Shown here: piece after piece, positions 1 through 6,990 of the stretch
Layout of the letters: each line of letters opens with the position of its first letter
Position numbering within the stretch: the stretch's first letter is position 1
NCBI RefSeq assembly: GCF_018614135.1
Contig: NZ_JAGGOW010000113.1
Coordinates: forward strand, 1-40,016
Reading direction: 5' to 3'
Source: Streptomyces sp. ISL-66
GTDB taxonomy: Bacteria > Actinomycetota > Actinomycetes > Streptomycetales > Streptomycetaceae
DNA: 40,016 bases
Position numbers and translations under genes: made by a program
The notes under the pieces: generated by a model
What the model saw: the letters and a program-made list of their open reading frames with translations, nothing else
Told to the model about the DNA's origin: nothing
Database searches by the model: none

Positions 1-714
1 CTCCCGCTGGGCGCGCACGGCGCCGGGCGGCGCGTCGCGGCCACCGAATGGCGCGGCACCCTGGCCACCGTCGCCGGCCTCGGCCTGCTCCTGCTCCCCG
101 CGTCGGGCCCGGCCCCCGACGACACCCTCACCCTGGCCGAGGCCCTCGCCGTCTCCGGCGCGACGGCCGCGGTGATCGTGCTGCTGACCGTACGCACGGA
201 CACGCGCTCGGGGCTGCGCCACGCGACCGCGTCGGGGCTGGCGTCCGCGGCGGCTTCCGCCCTGACCCAGACCGTCGCCGTGGCGGGCGGCCGCGGCGGG
301 GCGCTGCTCAGCGTCCGGGTCGTCTCGGTGGCCCTGCTCGTGGTGGTCTTCGCGGTCGGCGGGATGCTCCTGTCCCAGCGGGCTTACCGGGGCGGCCTCG
401 GCGCCCCCCTCGCGGTGGTCAACCTCGCGAACCCGCTGGCCGCCGCCGCGATCGGCATGGTCCTGCTCGGCGAACGCATCCAGGGCGGGGCGATGGGGGT
501 CCTGCTGGCGGTGGTGGGCGCGCTCGCCGCGGGCCGGGGCGTGCTGCTGCTCACGCGGACACCGGCCCAGGCGGCAGCCGCCACCTCGCCGGCGGCTGCT
601 TCCGCGGGCGCCGCCCCGGTGACGGCCGCCGCGCCCGTGACGGCTGCCTCCGTGACGGTCGCCGCCTCCGGCGTTCCCTCCCAGCCCGCGTCCATGGCCC
701 GCGTGTCCGCATGA
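1..714 (+). CDS. DMT-type integral membrane transporter, C-terminal part (5' truncated by window)
   Basis: The frame is open from the first base of the window, so the start lies outside it. The visible part has several hydrophobic segments (around residues 21-31, 54-62, 102-122, 137-155 and 164-180) separated by short Arg-containing loops, as in EamA/DMT-superfamily permeases. The substrate cannot be told. The protein ends in an Ala/Pro/Thr/Val-rich tail with a repeated APVTAA-like unit, a low-complexity extension and probably cytosolic. The stop is TGA at 712-714, followed by a degenerate GTGATCC repeat. The membrane character is clear; the family assignment is tentative because half the protein is missing. 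Confidence 0.6.
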   Translation, partial: LPLGAHGAGRRVAATEWRGTLATVAGLGLLLLPASGPAPDDTLTLAEALAVSGATAAVIVLLTVRTDTRSGLRHATASGLASAAASALTQTVAVAGGRGGALLSVRVVSVALLVVVFAVGGMLLSQRAYRGGLGAPLAVVNLANPLAAAAIGMVLLGERIQGGAMGVLLAVVGALAAGRGVLLLTRTPAQAAAATSPAAASAGAAPVTAAAPVTAASVTVAASGVPSQPASMARVSA

Positions 715-758
715 TTCACGTGATCCGTGTGATCCACATGTGATCAACATGATCCGCA
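710..758. repeat. Degenerate GTGATCC-type short tandem repeat
   Basis: About five imperfect copies of a GTGATCC/ATGATC unit follow the end of the membrane-protein gene, with local dyads such as CACATGTG. The remainder of the gap to 864 holds an imperfect hairpin (CGCGTCCT at 786-793 against AGGACGCG at 808-815) ahead of the next gene. No clear promoter hexamers could be assigned. The repeat could be an operator cluster or slippage debris. Confidence 0.45.
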
Positions 759-864
759 CGGTCTGAGAACCGTTTCACCACTTCGCGCGTCCTCCCCGGT
801 AAGACGAAGGACGCGGACACGAAGCGCGCGCACGGCGCGCCACACCGAAGCGGAGTGAACGGGC

Positions 865-1131
865 ATGGGCATCATCAGCTGGATCATCCTTGGACTGCTC
901 GCGGGCGGGATCGCCAAGGTCCTGCTGCCCGGCCGGGACCCCGGCGGCCTGATCGGCACCACCCTCATCGGCATCGCCGGCGCCTTCATCGGGGGATGGC
1001 TCTCGGCGAAGTTCCTGGACCGGCCGATCCAGGACGAGTTCTTCGACCTCGCGACCTGGGGCTCCGCCATCGGCGGCTCCCTGGTCCTCCTCATCGCCTA
1101 CCGGCTGATGTTCGGAAACTCCCGCAACTGA
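865..1131 (+). CDS. GlsB/YeaQ/YmgE-family small membrane protein
   Basis: This 88-residue protein has three hydrophobic Gly-rich segments (about residues 3-20, 28-45 and 66-82). The first contains a GLLAGGIAK motif and is followed by PGRDPGG, typical of the GlsB/YeaQ/YmgE (transglycosylase-associated) family. Members are small inner-membrane proteins associated with general or envelope stress; their biochemical role is unclear. The ATG at 865 has a GGAG ribosome-binding site nine bases upstream. The gene stands alone, 62 bases before a squalene/phytoene synthase-like gene on the same strand. Family assignment is confident, function is not. Confidence 0.85.
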   Translation: MGIISWIILGLLAGGIAKVLLPGRDPGGLIGTTLIGIAGAFIGGWLSAKFLDRPIQDEFFDLATWGSAIGGSLVLLIAYRLMFGNSRN

Positions 1132-1193
1132 CCCAGAAGCCGCCGGAACCCCCGCCGCCGACGGCCCCCACGCTGATGCGGAGAACCACCACC

Positions 1194-2108
1194 ATGCCCA
1201 GCTGGCGCACCACGCTCACCTCAGCCGGGATTTCCGGTTCCCGCCTCCGCGGCGACTACACGTACGCGGCCCGCCGCGTCCTGCGCCGCGAACCCGCGCC
1301 CTACCTCGCCCTGCGCCTGCTGGCCGCGCCGCCGCTCGTGCCCTGGCTGGCGGCCGGGCTCGCCTTCATGAACAGGGTCGACGACGTCGCCGAGACCGGG
1401 GCCCCGGACGAGCGGGCGGCCGGCCTCAAGGAGCTGGGCGCCGAAGTGCACCGCGCCCTGGAGACCGGCGACAGCCCCGATCCGCTGCTGCGCGCCTACG
1501 CCCACGCCGTCGGCTCCCGCGGCCTGCCCGTCGAGTGGATCTTCCGCTTCCTCGACGGCGCTGCCACCGAGGAAGCGGTCTTCGACGGCTTCGCCGCCGA
1601 GGAGGACTTCCAGGCCTACCTCGACGCCTACGCCTGGCCCGGCGTGCTCGTCTTCACCGGCCTCCAGTACCCGGGCGGTCCCGACGCCGAACAGGCCGCC
1701 GCTTGGCGGCGCTTCGTGGACGCCGCCCAGCGGGTCGACTTCCTGGCCGACATCGCCGGGGACCTCGCGGCCGGTCGGCTCTGCATCCCGCGCACCCGCC
1801 TCGCCGAGCACTCCGTAACCCGGGAGGACCTCGAACGGGCCCGCGACACCCCGGGCGTACGGGAGCTCCTGGCCGCCGAGTGCGGGCGCGCCCGCGGTGC
1901 CCTCGCGGCCGCCGACGGGATCCTCGACCTCACCGAACCGGGGCTCCGGCCGGTCGCCGTGACGATGACGGAGCTCATGGGACATCAGCTCACGGCGGTG
2001 GAGAAGGCCGGTGTCGGCGCCTTGCGCAAGGACGTCGGCTACGGCCTGATCGCGCCGCTGCGCACCCTGGTGCGGGCCAGGGCGCGCGGGCCCCGTACCG
2101 CGAAGTGA
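1194..2108 (+). CDS. Squalene/phytoene synthase family protein
   Basis: The 304-residue product resembles head-to-head prenyl synthases: an N-terminal SRLRGDYTYAARR segment, a first acidic motif NRVDDVAE near residue 60 (a DxxxD-like Mg-diphosphate site) and a second acidic patch VDFLADIAGDLAAGR near residue 180. Such enzymes join two prenyl diphosphates to squalene- or phytoene-type products. I chose the ATG at 1194 because GGAG lies ten bases upstream; an in-frame ATG at 1176 lacks a comparable site. The gene is not in a hopanoid or carotenoid cluster, and no cyclase, desaturase or prenyl synthase is adjacent, so the product is unknown. A short dyad (2101-2107 with 2120-2126) spans the stop codon. 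Confidence 0.8.
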   Translation: MPSWRTTLTSAGISGSRLRGDYTYAARRVLRREPAPYLALRLLAAPPLVPWLAAGLAFMNRVDDVAETGAPDERAAGLKELGAEVHRALETGDSPDPLLRAYAHAVGSRGLPVEWIFRFLDGAATEEAVFDGFAAEEDFQAYLDAYAWPGVLVFTGLQYPGGPDAEQAAAWRRFVDAAQRVDFLADIAGDLAAGRLCIPRTRLAEHSVTREDLERARDTPGVRELLAAECGRARGALAAADGILDLTEPGLRPVAVTMTELMGHQLTAVEKAGVGALRKDVGYGLIAPLRTLVRARARGPRTAK

Positions 2109-2143
2109 CCTGAACCGCGCACTTCGGGAAGAATGACGGGGCA

Positions 2144-2197
2144 GCACGCAGACCACGCACACGACGCACACGACGCACACCACGCACACGACGCAAC
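2144..2197 (+). repeat. Tandem 9-bp repeat ACGCACACG upstream of the CHMI-type gene
   Basis: About five and a half copies of a 9-base ACGCACACG/ACGCACACC unit lie between the prenyl synthase stop and the tautomerase start, ending 27 bases before the next ATG. The unit is non-coding here. It may sit in the 5' leader of the downstream gene. Confidence 0.7.
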
Positions 2198-2224
2198 CGA
2201 GCCCCCACGAAGCCGGAGCACCCG

Positions 2225-2593
2225 ATGCCGCAGATCACCGTCGACTACTCGGCCCGCCTGTCCGACACGTTCGACCGGCGCGGTTTCGCGCTCGCGCTCC
2301 ACCCGGTCACGGCCGGACTCGTCGAGACCACCCTCGAGAACTGCAAGACCCGCTTCCGCTGCCTCGAGGAAGCGTACGTGGGCGACGGTTCGCCCGAACA
2401 CGCGCTCATCCACGTCCAGGTGGGCCTGCTGGCGGGCCGGACCGCGGCCGTCAAGGCCGAGTTGGCCGATGCCGTGCTGGAGCTGCTGCACAAGTACACG
2501 TCCACCGGGGCGTCGGACCCCGGTGTCGTCGTGCACGCCTCGGTGGACGTGAACGACCTGGGCGCTTCGTACCGCAAGTACATCGAGGGCTGA
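2225..2593 (+). CDS. 5-carboxymethyl-2-hydroxymuconate isomerase-like tautomerase (CHMI family)
   Basis: This 122-residue protein matches CHMI, the tautomerase-fold enzyme of homoprotocatechuate degradation that isomerises 5-carboxymethyl-2-hydroxymuconate. Pro follows the initiator Met (MPQITVDYS), as expected if it becomes the N-terminal catalytic base after Met removal. Other family-like segments are the central CLEEAYVGDG and the C-terminal DVNDLGASYRKY. Length fits the family. The ATG has GGAG six bases upstream. No other homoprotocatechuate genes (dioxygenase, semialdehyde dehydrogenase, decarboxylase) are nearby, so the true substrate may differ. A 9-base tandem repeat fills its upstream region. 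Confidence 0.82.
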   Translation: MPQITVDYSARLSDTFDRRGFALALHPVTAGLVETTLENCKTRFRCLEEAYVGDGSPEHALIHVQVGLLAGRTAAVKAELADAVLELLHKYTSTGASDPGVVVHASVDVNDLGASYRKYIEG

Positions 2594-2608
2594 ACGGGCC
2601 CCGGCCGG

Positions 2609-3337
2609 TCAGTAGGCGCCGTTGACGTTGTCGATCGAGCCGTAGCGTGCGGCGGCGTAGTTGCAGGCGGCCGTGATGTTGGCGACCGGGTCGTAGGAGT
2701 TCTGGGCGGTCCCGGGCACGTGATAGGCGCGGAAGGTCGGGTCGATGACCTGGAGCAGGCCCTTGGAGGGTATGCCCGCCGCCGCGTTGGAGTCCCAGTT
2801 GTTGATGGCCATCGGATTCCCCGAGGATTCACGCATGATGTTGCGGTGAATTCCTTCGTAGCTCCCGGGAATTCCGTGCTGCGCCATCACGGCGAGCGAC
2901 TCGCGGATCCAGCCGTCGAGGTTGTTCGCGTAGCCGGTCGGGGCCTTGGCGGCGACGGTCTTGGCGGCCGCGGCGGCGGCGAGGTTCAGCTTCAGGCCGG
3001 GACGGATGATCGAGGGGTCGGCGCCGACGACGCTCCGGTTGGCCTCGTAGAGCTTCTGCCAGCCGCCGCCGACGGAGTGCTCGGCCGCGATCTTGCTCAG
3101 GGTGTCACCGCTGACCACGGAGTACGTCATCGGTGCGGCCTTCGCCGCGGCCGGGGACGCCTTCTGTACGGCCGGTGCGGCCTTCACGACGGCGGGGGCG
3201 GCTTTCACGACGGCCGCGCCGGCCGTGGTCGCGCTGATCAGCGGGAGGGCCAGGGCCGCGCTCCCGGTGCCGGCGAGGGCCAGCTTGCGCGTGATCGGGT
3301 GGTGCTTCGGCCGGCGGTGCTTTCCCTTTGCGGGCAT
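2609..3337 (-). CDS. Secreted LysM and transglycosylase-like cell-wall hydrolase
   Basis: The 242-residue product has a Lys/Arg/His-rich N-terminus and a hydrophobic signal peptide (about residues 1-42), then an Ala/Lys/Pro repeat (KAAP units). A LysM peptidoglycan-binding domain follows (about 70-119, with SGDTLSKIA and IIRPGLKLNL), then an SLT-like transglycosylase domain to the end. The latter contains MRESSGNP, whose Glu (about 170) is the expected catalytic acid, and SKGLLQVIDPTF. It should cleave peptidoglycan outside the cell, like the Streptomyces Swl/Rpf muralytic enzymes. I chose the ATG at 3337 because GAGG lies nine bases upstream; an in-frame start at 3352 has no such site. A long leader and a Crp-like site lie upstream. 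Confidence 0.92.
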   Translation of the reverse strand: MPAKGKHRRPKHHPITRKLALAGTGSAALALPLISATTAGAAVVKAAPAVVKAAPAVQKASPAAAKAAPMTYSVVSGDTLSKIAAEHSVGGGWQKLYEANRSVVGADPSIIRPGLKLNLAAAAAAKTVAAKAPTGYANNLDGWIRESLAVMAQHGIPGSYEGIHRNIMRESSGNPMAINNWDSNAAAGIPSKGLLQVIDPTFRAYHVPGTAQNSYDPVANITAACNYAAARYGSIDNVNGAY

Positions 3338-3480
3338 GGCGGAATTCCTCACGTGGGGGTCGGGAGAGCCCTGGTGACGGCCGGTTTAGGCAGCTGACCA
3401 CCGGGAACGAGGCGACCGTAGGCGAATCCGCGGGGCCGGAACAAGACGTGAATTCGGCAGGGAGATCAACTCCCCGCCGT
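3338..3480 (-). promoter_or_regulatory. Long structured leader of the LysM/SLT gene, candidate cis-regulatory RNA
   Basis: The 362 bases between this hydrolase and the DUF5954 gene hold no ORF I would call. Read on the minus strand, the gene-proximal part has complementary segments (a GGCGGGGAG..CTCCCTGCC hairpin around 3450-3478) and a GGTCAGCTGCC element around 3388-3400, before the GAGG ribosome-binding site. Streptomyces muralytic enzyme genes often carry c-di-AMP (ydaO-type) riboswitches. The GTCAGCT string resembles part of that consensus, but I do not find the usual GGGGGACC-type segment, so the class is unproven. The distal half (3481-3699) holds the Crp-like site. Confidence 0.35.
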
Positions 3481-3582
3481 CGGCCCGATGGATGACCTTG
3501 AAAGGGAGTTCGGGAATTCCCAACTTTCCCGACAGGGAAAGGGAATCGAACGTTCCGGGGAAATGATGTTGACGGGGCGGGC

Positions 3583-3596
3583 GTGACCCACATCAC
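3583..3596 (-). promoter_or_regulatory. Crp-like dyad GTGA-N6-TCAC
   Basis: On the minus strand the sequence is GTGATGTGGGTCAC, which fits the GTG-N6-GNCAC motif described for Streptomyces Crp and the classic GTGA/TCAC dyad. It lies about 246 bases upstream of the LysM/SLT start. That distance leaves room for a promoter and a long leader. Crp control of muralytic enzyme genes is known in Streptomyces, so the context is sensible. Binding is inferred from sequence only. Confidence 0.5.
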
Positions 3597-3699
3597 GGGC
3601 CGGCGGGCCGCGTCTCAATTCGGGCAAGTCGCCCTTCGGCGTGCGTGATTCGGGCGACCCGCCCGTTGGTGGCGAAACACCCATCACGGGTCAATCAGG

Positions 3700-4728
3700 T
3701 CAGGTCTCCTGAATGATCGTGCCGTCCTCGTCCATCGGTGGGTGCATCCGGGAGGGGCCGCAGCCGCCCTCCTCCTCGTCCGACGGCCGGGCCGTCTCCG
3801 GCCCGTCGGGCCCGATCCGGACCACCCGCCGCATCCGCACGACCAGCAGCTCCCGGCCGTCGTCGAGGCGCACCGAGTCCGCGTCGCCGGCGTCCCGGAA
3901 CTCCGCCGCCACCCGGGCGTACCCGGCCCGCTCCGGATCTTCCGGAACCTCGTACACGGCCGGCCAGGGCCAGGTCAGCAGGTGGACCAGCGCCCGGCGC
4001 GCGGCGTGCGGGCTCGCGAGCATCGCGGTCGCCGGCTCCCAGCCCGCGCCGGTGCGCTCCAGCACCCGGAACGCGGTCGGCAAGAGCACGATCCCGGCAT
4101 GCGTGCGCAGCGCCCGCAGCGAGTCGGCCCGTACGTCCTGCGGGTAGCGGGGGCTGCGGTAGTGCAGGCCCATGAGCGCGAGCCGCTCGGTGGCCTCCAT
4201 GACGCCGGTCGCCGCGGTGTGGTCGATCACGAAGCCCGCGTCGAGCTCGGGGTCCTTGGCGTTCGGGTCCCAGCTGCGGTCGGCCGGCTCCGGATCCGTG
4301 GGCCGGGGCGGCTCCGGCCCCTCGCTGTTGCCGTAGACGATCTCGTCGCACCGCACCACCCGGTAGCGGGTGCCGGCCGCCGTGACCTCGTTGACCGGTT
4401 CCGTCTCCAGCCGCGCGACGGCCGCCAGCAGCTCCCGGCGGACCCGGCGGTCGTCGGTGTCGTCCTTGGCCCGGAACCACAGGAAGGAGTTCAGGCTGTC
4501 ACGGGCGTCCTGCGGGAATCCGCCGGTGACCGGGTTCAGGACCCGCCACCGGTGCCCGTCGCCCACCTCCTGGCAGGCGATCCCGAAGAGCGGTCCCCGG
4601 ACGATGTAGTGGTCGTAGCGCTGCGCCGCGTCGGCCGCGTCGGCTTCCTGGGCGGCGGCCACCGGATGCTCCGCGTGCTCGACGTTCATGTAGAGGTGCT
4701 CGCTCCCGGGGGGTACCTCGCTGCTCAT
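3700..4728 (-). CDS. DUF5954 family protein
   Basis: The 342-residue product matches my memory of the DUF5954 family, found mainly in Streptomyces; no function is established. It has no signal peptide or membrane segment. Recognisable parts are YDHYIVRGPLFGI near the N-terminus, HRWRVLNPVTGGFPQDARDS, a duplicated-looking Tyr/Arg/Val core (TRYRVVRCDEIVYG), and an acidic, Pro-rich C-terminus. The start is uncertain. The ATG at 4728 directly follows a nested hairpin; an in-frame ATG at 4689 is an alternative with GGGAG 13 bases upstream. The gene follows the DapA-like gene on the same strand after 123 bases. Confidence 0.7.
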   Translation of the reverse strand: MSSEVPPGSEHLYMNVEHAEHPVAAAQEADAADAAQRYDHYIVRGPLFGIACQEVGDGHRWRVLNPVTGGFPQDARDSLNSFLWFRAKDDTDDRRVRRELLAAVARLETEPVNEVTAAGTRYRVVRCDEIVYGNSEGPEPPRPTDPEPADRSWDPNAKDPELDAGFVIDHTAATGVMEATERLALMGLHYRSPRYPQDVRADSLRALRTHAGIVLLPTAFRVLERTGAGWEPATAMLASPHAARRALVHLLTWPWPAVYEVPEDPERAGYARVAAEFRDAGDADSVRLDDGRELLVVRMRRVVRIGPDGPETARPSDEEEGGCGPSRMHPPMDEDGTIIQET

Positions 4729-4733
4729 ACCGC

Positions 4734-4802
4734 ATTCTGGGCACAGCTCCCGGCCGGGTGCCGGGAGGATCCACAACCCTGCCCAGAATCACTGAGGTTG
4801 TG
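4734..4802 (-). promoter_or_regulatory. Nested inverted repeats in the leader of the DUF5954 gene
   Basis: A 10-base perfect inverted repeat (ATTCTGGGCA at 4734-4743, TGCCCAGAAT at 4780-4789) encloses an 8-base perfect hairpin (CTCCCGGC 4747-4754, GCCGGGAG 4760-4767, 5-base loop). The inner hairpin would bury the only GGGAG near the ATG. A third repeat (CACAACC 4772-4778, GGTTGTG 4796-4802) has the outer arm in its loop, so two folds could compete. No U-run follows, so a simple terminator is unlikely. Role is inferred. Confidence 0.45.
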
Positions 4803-4851
4803 CTAAACCGCCTTCGGGCGAGGGGTGCCCGGGGTCTGCCCGGACCAGGGT

Positions 4852-5754
4852 CTAGAGCCGCGTCAGCGCCTGGTGCACCGCCGCCACCGATTCCGCGCTC
4901 GCCGGCAGCAGGGGGAGGCGTACGTCGGGGGTCGGGATCCGGCCCTGCGCGTACAACACCCCCTTGACCACCGCCGGGTTCGGCTCCGCGAAGCACGCCG
5001 CGGAGAGGCGGGCCAGCCCGTGGCCCAGCGTCCGCGCCCGCTCCGCGTCGCCCGCCCGCCAGGCCTCGGCGAGCTCGACGAACCGGGCCGTCGCCAGATG
5101 GGCCGAAGCGAGGATCCCGCCCGTCGCGCCCAGCGCGAGCATCGGGGAGAGGTAGGCGTCGTCGCCCGCCAGCACCTCGAAGCCGTCCGGCAGGTCGCCG
5201 AGCAGCGCCACCGCGTCCTGGTCCACGGCGCCGACCGCGTACTTCACCCCCGCCACCCCGGGCAGCGCCCCGATCGCCCGCAGCGCGGCCGCGTCGAGCG
5301 ACTGCCCCGTCCGGTACGGGATGTGATAGACGATCAGCGGCAGCGGGCTCACCTCGGCCAGCCGCGTGAAGTGCGCGAGCACCCCGGCCGCCGCGGGCCG
5401 CAGGAACGGCGGTACGGTCACCAGCGCCGCCGTCGCCTCGGGCCACCGCTCGAGCCGCGCGAGCGATTCCTCGGCGGCCCGGGTTCCGCCGGCCCCGGCG
5501 CCCACGCTCAGCAGCGCACCGCGCTCGCGGCAGACCCGCGCGCAGACGTCGGTGACGAGGTCGCGCTCCGCCCCGTCGAGGGTGGCCGTCTCGGCGGTGG
5601 TGCCGAGGGCCACGATCCCGGCGGCCCCCGCGTCGAGGACCTCGTGGGCCAGCGCCTCCAGGGCCCCGGCGGCGACCTCCCCGCCGGGGGCGAAGGGGGT
5701 GACGAGCGGTACGTGGATCCCGTGCAGGCTCCGCGGCGTGTGGTTCGGTGTCAT
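4852..5754 (-). CDS. Dihydrodipicolinate synthase/N-acetylneuraminate lyase family aldolase
   Basis: The 300-residue protein is a class I aldolase of the DapA/NanA family, a TIM barrel that forms a Schiff base between pyruvate and lysine. It shows the pyruvate-binding GTTAET motif (51-56), the IVYHIPYRTG segment with Tyr143 as proton relay, and Lys171 in AGVKYAVG as the Schiff-base residue. Length is normal. The ATG at 5754 encodes MTPNHTP. It is probably not the housekeeping DapA, because it is divergent from a LysR regulator 70 bases away and not with lysine genes. A sugar-acid, hydroxyproline or similar aldolase role is equally possible. Confidence 0.82.
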   Translation of the reverse strand: MTPNHTPRSLHGIHVPLVTPFAPGGEVAAGALEALAHEVLDAGAAGIVALGTTAETATLDGAERDLVTDVCARVCRERGALLSVGAGAGGTRAAEESLARLERWPEATAALVTVPPFLRPAAAGVLAHFTRLAEVSPLPLIVYHIPYRTGQSLDAAALRAIGALPGVAGVKYAVGAVDQDAVALLGDLPDGFEVLAGDDAYLSPMLALGATGGILASAHLATARFVELAEAWRAGDAERARTLGHGLARLSAACFAEPNPAVVKGVLYAQGRIPTPDVRLPLLPASAESVAAVHQALTRL

Positions 5755-5799
5755 GTGTCGAGGCTCGCGCGCTCCGAGCGTCGAATCCAGTTCGCGTTC

Positions 5800-5816
5800 C
5801 TTACGCAAACCGTAAG
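5800..5816. promoter_or_regulatory. LysR-type operator dyad between the aldolase and its regulator
   Basis: CTTACG, a 5-base spacer and CGTAAG form a perfect 6-base dyad that contains a T-N11-A LysR box (T at 5802, A at 5814). It lies in the 70-base divergent gap and ends nine bases before the LysR ATG, where a bound regulator could repress itself and act on the aldolase promoter. No ribosome-binding site precedes the LysR ATG. A TAAGCT (5813-5818) six bases before it could be the -10 of a leaderless transcript. Confidence 0.55.
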
Positions 5817-5824
5817 CTGATCCG

Positions 5825-6883
5825 ATGCTCGACGTACGACGCTTGCGCCTGCTGCGCGAACTGGCCCGCCGGGGCACCATCGCCGCGGTGGCCGAGGCCC
5901 TGTCCTTCAGCGCTTCGGCCGTGTCCCAGCAGCTCGGCGTCCTCGAACGCGAAGCCGGCCTGCCCCTGCTGGAGCGCACCGGCCGCCGGGTCCGGCTCAC
6001 CCCCGCCGGGCAGAACCTGGTCGTGCACGCCGAAGCCGTGCTCGAGCTGCTGGAGCAGGCCGACGCCGACCTCGCCGAGGCGCGCGGCGGCCTGGCCGGA
6101 GCCCTGCGGATCGGCTCCTTCCCCACCGCCACCCGGGCCATCGTCCCGGCGGCCCTGATCACCCTGGCCCGCCGCCACCCGCGGCTGGAACCGATGGTGT
6201 CCGAGACCGACCCCGCGGCCGTGGCGCACGCGCTGCGCGCCGGGGACCTGGACGTGGCCCTGATCCACGAGTACGACTTCGTTCCCGCGCGGCAGGAGCC
6301 GGGGCTGGCCACGGAGCCGCTGTACCGGGAGGCGATGTACCTGGCGGTGCCGGCCGAGCGCGACGGGCGGGCCGTCCCGGTGCCGCAGTCGGCGCCGGAT
6401 CCGGCCGCGCTGGACCGTGCCGCGCCGGCCCCCGATGCGCCGGATGCCGCGCCGGATCCCACCGCGCCGGCCCCCGATGCGCCGGATCCCGCCGCGCCCG
6501 TCGGAGCCGATCAGGCCGCGAGGCTCCGTACCCACGCCCACGAGCCCTGGATCACCGCCACGCCCGGCACCCTCTGCCGCGCCATGACCGTACGGGCCTG
6601 CCAGGCCGCCGGGTTCACCCCGAGGATCCGCCACCAGGTGGACGAGTTCGCCACCGTCCTCGCACTGGTCGCGGCCGGCCAGGGCGTGGCCGTGGTGCCG
6701 CAGCTAGGGATCGCCGGGCACGCGGACCCGGCCGTCTCCCTGACCCGGCTCCTCATGGAGCGGCGCACCAAACTGGCCTTCCGCTGCGGGGCCGGCGCCC
6801 ACCCCGCCGTGGCCGCCTTCGGGGCGGCCCTGCGGGCGGCGGTACCACCGGAACTGGCCACCGCCCAGCGCGCCGGAGCGTGA
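5825..6883 (+). CDS. LysR family transcriptional regulator with Pro/Ala/Asp-rich insert
   Basis: The 352-residue protein has an N-terminal winged helix-turn-helix (residues 1-60, with SFSASAVSQQLGVLERE and the RTGRRVRLTPAG wing), a linker helix and a substrate-binding domain. That domain starts at GALRIGSFPTA and ends with EFATVLALVAAGQGVAVVPQ. LysR proteins are usually about 300 residues. The excess is an Ala/Pro/Asp-rich stretch at about 186-230, built from a duplicated 14-residue unit. The gene is divergent from the DapA-family aldolase and is its likely regulator. The insert may be a flexible loop and need not destroy function. Confidence 0.88.
   Translation: MLDVRRLRLLRELARRGTIAAVAEALSFSASAVSQQLGVLEREAGLPLLERTGRRVRLTPAGQNLVVHAEAVLELLEQADADLAEARGGLAGALRIGSFPTATRAIVPAALITLARRHPRLEPMVSETDPAAVAHALRAGDLDVALIHEYDFVPARQEPGLATEPLYREAMYLAVPAERDGRAVPVPQSAPDPAALDRAAPAPDAPDAAPDPTAPAPDAPDPAAPVGADQAARLRTHAHEPWITATPGTLCRAMTVRACQAAGFTPRIRHQVDEFATVLALVAAGQGVAVVPQLGIAGHADPAVSLTRLLMERRTKLAFRCGAGAHPAVAAFGAALRAAVPPELATAQRAGA
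6421..6487 (+). repeat. 42-bp period direct repeat inside the LysR gene
   Basis: Two perfect 25-base copies (6421-6445 and 6463-6487) with a 42-base period encode the repeated Ala-Pro-Asp units of the insert. The period is a multiple of three, so copy-number change would keep the frame. Confidence 0.8.
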
Positions 6884-6990
6884 GCCAACTGCCCTCCACG
6901 GGACCGCGCGTGTACGTTGACGGGGCCGGTGGATCCCCCTCGGGGCTCCGGCGCATCCGACGGAACCGTGATCGAAGATCGGGGTAGCAC

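Noticed and set aside
772..803. A stress-sigma promoter (GTTT and GGTAAG) before the GlsB-like gene
   Set aside because: The spacing between the two elements is about 21 bases, longer than the usual 14-16, so the match is not credible.
2144..2197. A CRISPR array
   Set aside because: The units are nine bases long and directly tandem, with no spacers.
3338..3480. A confident ydaO riboswitch call
   Set aside because: Only a GTCAGCT-like element fits; the other consensus blocks could not be seen by eye. It is kept as an unclassified leader pending a covariance search.
4852..6462. A longer aldolase reading frame extending through the LysR gene
   Set aside because: The extension is Ser/Arg-rich shadow sequence antisense to LysR. 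The aldolase begins naturally at the ATG at 5754.
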